Origin: Stenocarpella maydis
Lineage: Eukaryota; Ascomycota; Sordariomycetes; Diaporthales; Diaporthaceae
DNA: 17,554 nt
Direction: 5' to 3'
Assembly: GCA_002270565.1 (NCBI GenBank)
Contig: NQMI01000029.1
Location: 9,039-26,592, forward strand
The stretch's first letter is position 1, and each line of letters opens with the position of its first letter. The notes under the pieces were generated by a model. That model made no database searches. It saw only the letters and a list, made by a program, of their open reading frames with translations, and was not told the origin of the DNA. Made by a program: the position numbers and the translations under genes. This document shows positions 1-9,455 of the stretch, one piece after another.

Positions 1-456
1 TAATTATATATATTTTAAACTAATTATATTAATATTTATAATACCATTTATATATATCTTAATTTATTATAATTTTAAATCTTATAGATCCTAGAGAGAG
101 AGTATATTAAATAAGTAAGTATAGGAAAATTAAGGGAAATTAGATATTTAAGAATAAAGGTTAAGGAAAAGAAATTAAGTACTCTTGTATACTAGCTAAG
201 TAAAGAAGAGGGTCTTTTATAATGTTATAAGGTTTGTGGATAAGTTTAGGGAATCCGATTGAATTAATATAGAATATAAAAGATAAACAAAAGAGAGATG
301 AAGGGTCCCTATAGGGAGCCCTTAGGAAACATATCTAAATACTTATAGTCCAGTTACATAAGCCGGACAACCAGCCCTGGGCAACGCCCATCACAATATA
401 TATTATAATTTTATATATATATATAAATTCTAAGGGCTATATTATATATTAGGAGT
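1..456. other. AT-rich sequence with no recognisable gene
   Basis: I see no coding frame, RNA gene or LTR here. The sequence is mostly A and T with many TA steps. A less mutated patch lies at about 352-395, still containing CA and CG dinucleotides; it may be the edge of another repeat I cannot name. A TA-rich run at about 411-425 separates that patch from the LTR that starts at 457. Confidence 0.6.
303..321. repeat. Near-perfect 19-bp palindrome
   Basis: The central ten bases CCCTATAGGG (307-316) are a perfect palindrome. The arms extend to 303 and 321 with one mismatch. It lies in otherwise AT-rich DNA. No function is evident; it could be a hairpin, a repeat edge or chance. Confidence 0.4.
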
Positions 457-492
457 TATTATAAGCTAACTGCGATAGCACCTAAAGGACCC

Positions 493-517
493 ATTCTGAT
501 GACTAGGGAATCAGAAT
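493..517. repeat. Perfect 8-bp inverted repeat (hairpin) inside LTR C
   Basis: ATTCTGAT (493-500) and ATCAGAAT (510-517) are exact reverse complements around a 9-base loop. The equivalent part of the other LTRs does not visibly keep it, so it may be incidental. Confidence 0.4.
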
Positions 518-571
518 CCATTACCAGGATGCCACCCCGTAGGCCCTTAATGGCGGAATCAGCCACAGCAC

Positions 572-585
572 GGGTTAGGGTTAGG
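572..585 (+). repeat. Telomere-like GGGTTAGGGTTAGG inside LTR C
   Basis: Two TTAGGG units occur within the LTR. The same motif, as CCCTAACCC in the reverse orientation, is found at matching places in LTR A (near 2781), LTR2 (near 9246) and LTR3 (near 16460). It is therefore part of the LTR and is not evidence of a chromosome end. Confidence 0.7.
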
Positions 586-909
586 CTCATAAGGCTCACA
601 AGCGAGCCATATAAGCCGGCTCACAAGCTTACATTATAAGCCATTAAGCCAGCTAAGTAAATAAACTATATAAGCATATAATTATGACTAATAGATAGCA
701 CCTAAATAAAATAGTTCTTTAATAGTTAATCTAAATATCTAACTATATACCCCTAGATAGCCTTATTAGCTCTTAATTAGCTGTACCTAACTATCTATCT
801 TATTAAATCTATAATTCAAACATCTTCTAAATATGAACCTATATGATAAATTAATTACTAGAAAACTATAGTAATTATAATATTTTAGCTACTCTTATTT
901 TGCATATCT

Positions 910-2206
910 ATATAAATACTTTATAATATCTCTTATAATTAATAAAGTTTTTATTTTAGAAATATTTAAACTTAATAATATTAATACTCCTTAATATAAC
1001 TTAAATTAAGAAATAATAAATACTATATATATTTCTTTTACTACTTAAGAATACTAGCAAATAGTAATAAAAATAATTTAACTTTAAACCTTTATAAATA
1101 AGCAGAGCTATTAAAATAAAAAAGTAACTAACCTCTAAAAGGAAGTTAATACCCTTTATACTACTACTAATATTATTAATATATCTATTTTAGCTAAAGA
1201 GTCTATTAAACTTAATGCTCCTATAGCCTATAATAGAACTTTAGAATAATTTTAAATATACTTTACTTAAGTTAAAGCCTATTACTAATTCTATAAATTA
1301 AATACTTAAGCTTATAAAAAAAGAGTTATATATACCGCTTCTTTCTTAAAGAGATAGGCCGTTATATAATTTAAGCTTTACCTTACAATTTAGCTAGAAA
1401 ATAAGGACTTTAAATTATATAAGTATAAGACTTAGGAAATCTTTAAGAATTATAAAGGCTATAAAAAAGCTTTGAAAAATACTCCTTTAGAATCCTAATA
1501 AAGAATAATAAGCTAAGTATAAACTTATAAAACTTAAATAAAAGGAGCCTACTTTAACCTATATAGTTGATTTCCAATATATTTATATATATATATATAT
1601 ATATATTAATTATATAGATAATTCTCATAGTTTTATATTTTATAAACGGCTTTAAGGACAAGTAAAGAATAAACTGGCTAAGTAAAATAAGCATAAAGAT
1701 ATATTATAATATATTAAGCCAGCTATTATAATTAATAAGTAGCTAAATAAGTAATATTTAAAAAGAAAGAGAAATATCTTAAGCAGCTTTTAATTATAAG
1801 CTAATATTAGAAAATATTACTACCTTTAAACTATAGTATTAGAATAATATATAAGACCTATAGAACTTAATATAACTTAGTAATAGCTTAAAATAAATAA
1901 GTAAGATATTAAGTATTATAATTATAATAAGAAACGCTACTTTATATATAAATATCTAAAAATAAAAAATATTAGCTAAAAACTAATACTAAAGGATTAA
2001 TAAGCTAATATAGGTACTTAAGTAACCCTAAAAGATTATATTAAGCTTAATTAAATAGCTTATTATATAGGCTATTACCTTATATACCTTTTAGCTAAAG
2101 AGGATATAAGATGGTTCCCTACGGCTCTAAGGAAAACACTTTAGTAGTAATAAAATGATAAGAAATACTTTATAGGACTAACTAAGTAGTACCTCTAGTA
2201 CTAGTA
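910..2206 (+). pseudogene. gag: gag pseudogene of element C (Ty3/gypsy type)
   Basis: This is a degraded structural (capsid/nucleocapsid) gene of an LTR retrotransposon. Reading plus-strand codons from about 1198, the pattern resembles retrotransposon Gag: an APIAYNRTLE-like stretch, then FLKR and a YKGYKKAL-like stretch. B's gag has the same features. A zinc knuckle lies at 1911-1961. Its C-x2-C-x4-H-x4-C positions (codons at 1914, 1923, 1938 and 1953) are all Tyr now, as expected from TGY-to-TAY and CAC-to-TAC changes. Past 1961 the sequence matches B's gag/pol junction with deletions, until it is cut by the reversed LTR at 2207. Many TAA/TAG stops make it non-functional. The true start near 912 is uncertain. 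Confidence 0.8.
1584..1606. repeat. (TA)n microsatellite inside gag of element C
   Basis: An uninterrupted TA run lies within the gag pseudogene. B's gag has no equivalent run, so it arose after the gene had decayed. Confidence 0.8.
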
Positions 2207-2442
2207 TGTAACGATTATAGCTGGTTCTTGGCTAATAAACCTAGTGAGTAGGTTTATATTTAAGGGGTGTTTAATGTGAAATCGTTTTAAGCAATGTAAC
2301 AATAGTAATTAAAAGCCATTAAGGCTATTTCTAGGTAAATACTTAGATTAACTACTAAAGAGCTATTCTAAGCTACACTGTCTAGTAGTAATAATCATAA
2401 GTATATATAGTCTATTTCTTTAGCCTAGCTTACCTAGCTTAC
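2207..2442 (-). mobile_element. Truncated LTR, minus orientation (LTR5)
   Basis: It starts TGTAACGATTATAGC, aligning to the LTR1 start TGTAATGATCAG. It continues through a GGTTTATATTT block, TTAAGCAATG and TAAATACTTAGATTAAC, all in the same order as in LTR1 and LTR2. Only about the first half of an LTR is present; the match stops where LTR1 begins at 2443. It is more diverged than the other LTRs. This fits an older element that interrupted C and was later interrupted by A. Its missing half was not found in the window. Confidence 0.7.
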
Positions 2443-2907
2443 TGTAATGATCAGAGGGTTCCGAGTTGCCTAAAGCCCAAGGGATCAAGGGTTTATGTTG
2501 GGATACGTTGCGAGGCGGTAATTGAGCAATATTCGTTCTGACTGACAATGATCACTAGCTGTGAGGCTATCCAGTAGGTAAACTGAATACTTAGATTGAC
2601 GACTGAAGAGTCTGTTCTATAAAAGCTATCTACTATTGGTGATAACTATATCCGTATATATGTTCCAACTCTTCAGTAACTCGCAGGCTCGCATATTAAG
2701 CCATCAAGCTATAATGCAAGGCTTGATGCTTCCTTCTGCAAGCGGGCTCATATGGCTCACCATCAAGTGTTGAAAGCCAAACCCTAACCCTTAGTGGGGC
2801 ATAGCGTTACTAGCCCCTTAGGTGTCTGGCTAGCTTGGTGATTACCCTGCTGAGGTTAGGGGTACTTTTTATGGTAGTTAGCTGCTAACCTTAAGTGGTT
2901 TATAATA
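2443..2907 (-). mobile_element. LTR1 (3' LTR of element A)
   Basis: It starts TGTAATGATCAGAGGG and ends TATAATA (inferred original ATAACA), giving TGT...ACA ends after reversing C-to-T and G-to-A. It is directly followed by a polypurine tract on the minus strand, which places the 3' end of the element here. It keeps more C and G than its surroundings, especially at 2680-2870. Its central part differs from LTR2 and LTR3, so A is probably a different subfamily or an older variant of B. Confidence 0.8.
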
Positions 2908-2922
2908 TTATCTCCCTCCTTA
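2908..2922 (-). promoter_or_regulatory. Polypurine tract of element A
   Basis: The minus strand reads TAAGGAGGGAGATAA directly before the 3' LTR. This is the expected place and composition of the plus-strand DNA primer used in LTR-retrotransposon replication. The same tract occurs at 9382-9396. Confidence 0.7.
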
Positions 2923-2980
2923 TATCCTTTATCCTTAAAGGTATCCTATAAGTAATTTTCGCTTATTATGCTTCTTACTT

Positions 2981-3643
2981 ATACCTTCCTAATTCATTAT
3001 ATTATCTAGAGTTAGAGATTCTTAGGTCTCTATATTATCCCATTATTTTAAAAAGGTTAAATAGTATATTTCTTTATTATTTATTATTGTATAGGATGCT
3101 ATTATAATATATCCTTATTCCTCCTATAAAGTATAGGGTATTAAGTCTTATAAAATTTTAAAAAGAGCTTCTAATTATTATGCTAAGTATATTTAGTCAT
3201 AGTAATTAAAATATAATATTTTAAAGCTTAATAACTTAAAGGATCTTTTATATATCTTGGCTTAATACTACAAACTAGAGGATAAGATTAAGGAGTTAGA
3301 GGAGAGACTGCTTTATTTATACAAGTAGAAGCATATATAGCATAAAAAGATATTACGGGCTATTTATTATAACTTATTGAATTTAGATAAGTTGGATTAT
3401 GTAGAAAAAGCAGAGGCTGAAGCTAAGCATATATATATTATTAAGCAGTCTGCTAAGTTTATTAGCTGGGGTCCTGCTAAGGGGCCTAGCGAGTTGGTAA
3501 TACAGGAGGTCTGGTTGTATTCTAAGGGTGCGGTTGGTATTTTTAATTAGAGTTCTCTACTGGGTAATAATGCTGAGTTATCTGAATTTATAGATACTAA
3601 TAATAAGGAGGGTGCGCCTGTAGATAGCTCGTCTAATTATTAA
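2981..3643 (+). pseudogene. Antisense frame of element A: Cys-rich plus coiled-coil-like protein (degraded)
   Basis: This frame runs opposite to gag-pol, between pol and the 3' LTR. It stays in one register for 220 codons plus a stop (TAA 3641-3643). Internal stops are only TAG/TAA, as expected from CAG/CAA. The start codon position holds ATA where the B copy has ATG, followed in both by Pro-Ser and a TAA. Codons 3116-3214 show a repeated spacing of Tyr codons, x2, x7, x9, x2, x7, best explained as six former Cys (TGY to TAY). Codons 3215-3480 are rich in Leu, Glu, Lys and Ala (for example EDKIKELEERLLYLY), like a coiled coil. The acidic, Ser-rich tail is well preserved. I recall similar Cys-rich/coiled-coil hypothetical proteins in ascomycete genomes but cannot name a family. 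A DNA-binding role is inferred only from the Cys pattern. Confidence 0.65.
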
Positions 3644-4049
3644 CTTATTTACTAGGAATTAAATTTTTAGGTATATAATCTTAACTAGTTATAGTTATCT
3701 TTATTTTATAGGTTTATTAGTTGCAAATATTTCTTACTATTTTATTTCCTTATAACTAATATTCGCTAAGGTAATATAATATAGGTACTAGTCTTTCTTT
3801 AAGTATTTCTTAGAGTTATCAGTATTTGAGTTCTAATTTGAAAAGAGTAGCTAGTAATTATAGTCCTTAGAGTATGTTTTACTGGTAATTGCGAGATTCT
3901 AGAGTGGCTTAGTTGGTCTTTAGGGAGGTTAAAGGTAGCTTAACTAGTAACCTTAGGGTTAAGGCATATAGGTTATCCCCTGATTTGCCTGGGTAATATC
4001 CTAATTAGTTATTGTTTTTTTGCTAGGGTTTATTATATATAGGTTTTAT
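3644..4049. other. Spacer between the antisense frame and pol of element A
   Basis: About 400 bases lie between the antisense stop and the recognisable end of pol. I see no conserved motif on either strand. In element B the corresponding interval is almost absent, so this is either an insertion in A, a divergent pol tail, or sequence lost from B. Confidence 0.5.
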
Positions 4050-7000
4050 TATGTCGTTAGTTTTATTATAATATTTAGTTAGTTATACTTAATTTTAAGT
4101 TTAGCCTATTTCTAGCTTTAGGGTATTAGTTTATAATAGTTTTCATATTATATTTCTAAAGCTTATCCGTATAATATATTAAGTTTTCCTTTAGTTCTTA
4201 AGTATTTTTTCTTATATTATAGCCTTTCGATTTAATAAGATATTCTATTATATCCCTATATTACCTTAAATCTATTATTTATTTTACCTTATATTCCTTA
4301 TTATACTTATTAATAGTTTCAATCTATATTTTAAGTTTTGCAATTTTAGGTACTAGTTTTAAAAGTAAAATGTAGAAGTTATTATATTATTTTATTCCTT
4401 TAGGTAGGGATAGTTTATAATTAATATCTAATTATTTCTATAAAATTTTAAAGAGGATGATTTTCTTATAGTTAAGCTTGTTGCTAAGTTGCTTAGTTTT
4501 AATATTCTATTAAAGAAGGTAGACCTTATCTCCTTCCTTAAGAATTAGTCCCTTATTTGTTTTTTGATTTATATATTTTATTATTTATTCCTATATAAAA
4601 GAAAGTTCTTTCTAGATATCCTTCTAGATTTATTTAATTTATATTACTCTTTGCTCCGCTGATTCTGGTAGTATTATATCTGGTAGCGATTTATAGTATG
4701 CTTGCAGCTTATATCTATAAAGTATAAAGAAAGGTGACTATTTAGTCGTGCTGGTAGTTATACTATTATAGGCGAACTATACTAGTAGTAATAGCTCAAC
4801 CTAATTATTCTATAGTTAGTTAATATAGTATTAGAGGTATTATTCTACTATGTAGTTGATTTATTCCGTTTATTTATTTGTTCATAGGTATGCTATTATT
4901 AATAGTTTGTATTTTGCTTTAAGCTAGTTTATTAATAACTTTTAAAAGTTTAATGTAAAGAGCTTATCTCTATCTAAGATAATTTCTTATAGCATTTTAT
5001 AGTTATTTATAATAATTTATAGGAATATATCTGTAAGTTCTTCTGCTATATTAGCATCCTTATATAGTATGAAGTATATATACTTACTTAGTTTATAAAC
5101 TATTACTAGAATACTATTATATAGTACTCTAGTTAAGGGTTCTTATAAGTGTAGTAGCTTGATTATAAAGTTTAGACTAATGGATGATTATATAGTTATA
5201 GGTACTAGTAAGGGCTTTAAGAGTCTATATAGTGTATACTAGGAGGCCTTATTTTTATTGCATGAGTTATATTAGCTAATAATATCCTTAACCTTCTTTT
5301 TAAATTTAGAGATCTAATAGTTCTATAAAATCTTTTTAATTATGACTATAATTCCTTAGTAGCGATATACTAGTGCTTTATATATTTCCTTAATTAGCTC
5401 ATCTTATTCTTCTAAATTAATGGGGGTCTTCTAAGTTAGAGAGTTAATTCTAATTATAATATTAATCTTTTAGTTAAGGATAAGGCTTCTATCTTCTTAA
5501 GATTTGAAAACCATTTATTTTATAAGTAACTCTTTATTCGAATAGTTAAATCTTTTACTAAGTACATCTATCCTAGCATTCTTAATTGTATTTATATAAA
5601 TAACCTTAATATTAAATTAAGAATTATATATATTCAATTTATTACTTATTAAGGTCTTTATTTATTATAAAGGTAGTAAGATTTTTATAATCTATATAAA
5701 GCTTAATCTATTTTTTAGCTCTAATAAGGTAGTATTACTATTCCTGGAATATATGTATATTATAGCTATACATTCTTTATTTAGTATAGCATATTAGGTT
5801 TCTAGTTTATTAAACTTTTTACTAAAGTTTATAATAATATGAATTATTTCCTAAGTGTCTTTCTAAGTGAGTTCTCCGCCTATAGCATTATTTAAGGCAT
5901 CTATATGGACTTCAAATTCTTTTTCTAGATTTGCTTCTTTAAGCATAGGGTCTTCTATAACTTTTTCTTTAAGCATTTACAGGGCCTATTATTTAGTATC
6001 TATCTATCTAAAAGTAAGGTTCTTTTTAATAAGGTCTATTAGTAGTTTTATAATATTACTATATTATATAATGAATTATTAGTAGAAGTTAATATAGCCT
6101 AGAAATGTTCTAATATTTTTAATATTTATAGGTATTAATTAATTCCAAATAACTTTAACTTTTCCTTCTTATATTTTAATCTTTTCTAATTTAATTATAT
6201 ATCTAAGGTAGTTAATGTTTTATATATACTAGTTATATTTTTCTAGTTTTATAACAAGGTTAGTATATTAGAGTTTTTAGAGGACTTATTTAATACATTT
6301 CTTATATTCTTTAAAGGTTTTTAAGAAAACAATGATATTATTAAGGTACATAAGAATAAAGATGTTTAGGTATTTATATAGAATATAATTAATTATTTCT
6401 TAAAATAATATAGGTATATTAGTTAAGCTAAAGAGTATAACTATTATTTTATAATACCTATAGTACATTCTAAATGCTATCTTTTATTCTTCTCCTTCTT
6501 TTATTTAAGTAAGGTTATAGCTATATTTTAAGTTAAGTACTATAAACTATTTTACTTCTCTAAATTAATCTTATAGCTTCTTAATAAGGGGTAGGGAATA
6601 TTAGTTTTTAATTATAATATTATTAAATTATTAGTAGTTAATATAAAGTTATAGTTTTCTATTTCTCTTTAATATAAAGAGGATTATGTATTTTGCTAAT
6701 AATTACAATAGTTTAAAAAATCCTTTCTTAAGGTTTTTATTAAGGTATTCCCTAAGTGTCTTAAGCTATTTTTATTAAGTTTATAAATAGATTCAAATTA
6801 TAATATAATTCCCAATTTTAAGGATATCTTATAATCGTATTATATATATTATAATAGTATTATATTAAGTTTCTCCTAGAATATGTTCTTAAATTTATAG
6901 TATTCTTTTAGTATTTATATTAATCTATTTATATTTATTTCTTCTTTTAGGTAGAGGAGGTATTGCTATATTAGTTGCTAGTGTATAGTATATTGATTGC

Positions 7001-8869
7001 TTGGTTGTGTTTTCTAAGGGTTGGTTTGTAGTAGATTAAGGTTTTATTTCTGGGAGTAATAATCTCCTAATTGATTTTAGCCTTTCTATAAGGTACTTAA
7101 GAGGTTTAATCCTTCTTTATTTCCTTTAAACCGGGCCTCCTGCCTACTTATAAAGGTAACCATAGGTCTATTTAAGTATATTATTTGTTTGCTATTCTAA
7201 GTAATATAACTCCTTCCTATATTATTAATTATAACCTTCTTTTAGGAAATAGTATTATTTTAAAAGATGTAGCTAATAATTTAATTAATTTATAAGTTAT
7301 TCTTTTTTAGCTAAGGTATTCCTAAGATTAACTAATAATCTGCTATTTTAGTAATATTAAATAAGAGTAATTCCATATAGTTATAAATCTAGGTTTAAAG
7401 GGGATTAGTCTTTATATTAATAACTTTATTACTATATGATACTTTAATCCTATCTACTATATTAAGTCTATAGGGTTCCTTCTTTTTATATTATAGGAGG
7501 TAATATTAATTTACTACTTATAGGGAGATAAAGTTTCCCTAAGCATTATTATTAATAAATGCTTTATATTATTATTTTTTAAGTATTATTTAAATTTTTA
7601 GGTATATATAATTCTGCCTATAGGTTATATATAGGTACCTTATAATATTCTTATTTGTTATTTAAGGCTTTATAAATAGGTCTACTTATTTTTTATTTAT
7701 TCCCCTATAATATTATAGATGCATTTAATGCTTTTTTTTAGTAATTTTCTATAATTATTATAGGCTCTTTATAACCTATTTAAGATATCTTTTTAATATT
7801 ACAGCCTTTATGGCTTATTCTTATAGTTATATCTTATACTAAGTCTTAAGTTTATCTTCAATATATATTTAGTATTTAATTATAGTATAGGTTCTCTATT
7901 TCGTTAGCTAGCACTGATAAGTTAAGGGGGTCCTTAGGTTTAGCTAGAATATAGTATGGCTAGCATCCTAGTGCTATTATTTAAGTACCTATTCTTATAA
8001 GTTATATTACTTATAAGTTATTTAAAGTGGTGATTCTATATATCTTTATACAAACTAATCTTAGGTCGTTTTTTCCTTAAGGTGCTTTATATATTTATTA
8101 TAAATATATAAGGCTTATAAGATTTACTTATATTTAATATGCTTAGGGTATACTCTCATTATATCTTCCCTTCTTTCTATTTTTCTTCTAGGGTGCTAGG
8201 CTGTCTATTTGAAAGTCCTGCTAGTTATTATGACTTCTATTATGTTAGTCCTAGGGGCTAGGAGAGGCGTCTGTCCTAAGTATGCCTGTGACTTTTCTTG
8301 TTATGCTTAAGGTATATGTAGATCTAGTATAAGGAATTCTATTAGTTCTTATAGAGGATAGTAAGTTATAAGGCCTTTTAATTGCCCTATTACAAGTATT
8401 CTTTCTTGCTTTCTAGAGGTATTCTTAGGGAAGTAGTTAGTGCTTTCCTTCTTACTATAGTAAATAGGATAGCTATTATTAAAGCAAGCTATTTAACTAA
8501 GGGAGGCATAGTTATCCTTTGCTTGCTAGGGTTTCTTTATTGGAGGGATAGGTTACTATCTGGCCCTATCTTCCTAGTGTTTCCTACACTGGGGGTCTTT
8601 ATAATAACTAAAGTACAAACTATTATATAAGTCTTTCTCATTAGGGTTATAGAATTCTCATTCTTTATCAGGGTCTCATTTTAGGTATATTTAGCATTAG
8701 TTATATACTACTAATTTATAGATATAGTACCTATATTTAAGCTCTTATTATTGCTTTAACTAAGGGGAAGATTAAGATGCTATACTAATCTATGATGATT
8801 CCTTTATAGTAGTATTAGCTTGTTTAAGGCCTTTTAGTATAGGCCTTTAGTCATTATTCTTTTTAGGGC
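4050..8869 (-). pseudogene. pol: pol pseudogene of element A (protease, RT, RNase H, integrase, chromodomain)
   Basis: Motifs are read on the minus strand. The protease site is INNNA followed by GNFIS (about 7521-7562), from a DSGA/DNGA-type site. The RT motif is YLNNI (6334-6348), from YLDD. RNase H starts near 5930 with an HIDALNN-like stretch. The integrase first Asp is now Asn (5170-5172), while the second Asp (4972-4974) and Glu (4864-4866) are kept, with 35 residues between them. The chromodomain at 4181-4302 has YKVK-IIDLR, EYLIK and KGYN, followed by a YPKA-like helix end. This order (RT before integrase) and the YLDD box identify Ty3/gypsy; the chromodomain places it among chromoviruses. 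Numerous stops and D-to-N changes make it inactive. Confidence 0.85.
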
Positions 8870-8912
8870 CCTATATTCTAATGCAAAATATCCCATTTTA
8901 TCATAATTATAG
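8870..8912 (-). pseudogene. gag: Truncated gag zinc knuckle of element A
   Basis: Minus-strand codons read YNYDKMGYFALEYRA, matching B's YNCNKMGYFASEYRA at 15036-15083. The frame is cut after the second Cys position by the start of LTR2. The sharp cut inside such a recognisable motif is the best evidence that B inserted into A's gag. Confidence 0.75.
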
Positions 8913-9381
8913 TGTAATCATCAGAGGGTTTCCGAGTACATTAAACCTGAAAGATTAAGGGTTTATATTCGGAATACATTATTAGGCGGTTATTAAGTAA
9001 TATTATTAACTAATAATAATCACTAGCTATAAGGCTATCCAATACTAGGATTAAATACTTAGATTAACGACTAAAGAGTCTATTGTATGAAAGCTATCTA
9101 CCGTAGTAATAACTATATCCTTATATATTCCAACTCTTTAGTTGGCTCATTATTGCTCACTCAATCTCAGATAAGCACTTGCAGCCATTGCTCGCTATTA
9201 CTCATGGGTGCTTGCGTAAGCACTATTAAGCTTATAGGTCCGCAGCCCTAACCCTGGGCCTCTGGGTTAGGCCGTACTATTTCAGCGGCTGGGGTCCTGC
9301 GGGGTCATATTATGGTGTTCATTTTAGATATTTAAGTCCTCAAATAGGTCCCTAGGGTACCATTTATATTAGCTTATAATA
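8913..9381 (-). mobile_element. LTR2 (3' LTR of element B)
   Basis: It starts TGTAATCATCAGAGGG and ends ATAATA (inferred ATAACA). It matches LTR3 throughout: TTAAATACTTAGATTAACG, a TATATAAGG on the minus strand near 9120, AGCACTTGCAGCCATTGCT, CCCTAACCCTGGG, and GGGGTCCTGCGGGGTC. It has about one copy of the 44-bp unit that LTR3 carries three times. Confidence 0.85.
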
Positions 9382-9396
9382 CTATCTCCCTCCTTA
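9382..9396 (-). promoter_or_regulatory. Polypurine tract of element B
   Basis: The minus strand reads TAAGGAGGGAGATAG immediately upstream of the 3' LTR. It matches the tract of element A and fixes the minus orientation of the element. Confidence 0.75.
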
Positions 9397-9455
9397 CTTC
9401 TTTTATCCTTAAAAGTACTTCATAAGTTATTTTTCATTTATCCATATTATTATTT

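Larger units (their letters stand above)
457..879 (+). mobile_element. 5' LTR of plus-strand element C (RIP-degraded)
   Basis: This region aligns by eye to the reverse complement of the LTRs at 2443, 8913 and 16088. It begins TATTATAAGCTAAC, matching the inferred LTR start TGTTATAAGC, and has a GGACCCATTC block near 487. A region around 715-770 resembles the shared AGTCTATT...GATAGCC stretch. It ends near CTATAGTAATTATA (866-879), which corresponds to the inverted start of the other LTRs. The following internal sequence from 880 matches B's 5' untranslated leader, which confirms the LTR edge and the plus orientation. It retains a telomere-like GGGTTAGGG and a small hairpin. No target duplication was established. 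Confidence 0.75.
2443..8912 (-). mobile_element. Element A: RIP-degraded chromodomain Ty3/gypsy retrotransposon, 5' end missing
   Basis: In the element's own (minus) orientation the order is truncated gag knuckle, protease, reverse transcriptase, RNase H, integrase, chromodomain, an oppositely oriented extra frame, polypurine tract and 3' LTR. The copy stops inside the zinc-knuckle codons at 8912, where LTR2 of element B starts. The N-terminal gag, leader and 5' LTR are therefore absent from this side. I could not find the missing part convincingly beyond B at 16598. All coding regions carry stops of the CAR/CGA/TGG-derived kind. Confidence 0.8.

Noticed and set aside
572..585. Possible chromosome end from TTAGGG units
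   Set aside because: Only two units, and the motif recurs inside all the LTRs, so it is part of the retrotransposon.
5867..6082. 71-codon plus-strand open frame
   Set aside because: It lies antisense to the RNase H/RT part of element A, whose minus-strand codons carry the recognisable motifs; no motif in the plus frame.
8382..8630. 82-codon plus-strand frame with a hydrophobic look
   Set aside because: It is antisense to the gag/protease part of element A and hydrophobicity is expected from T-rich RIP-mutated DNA.
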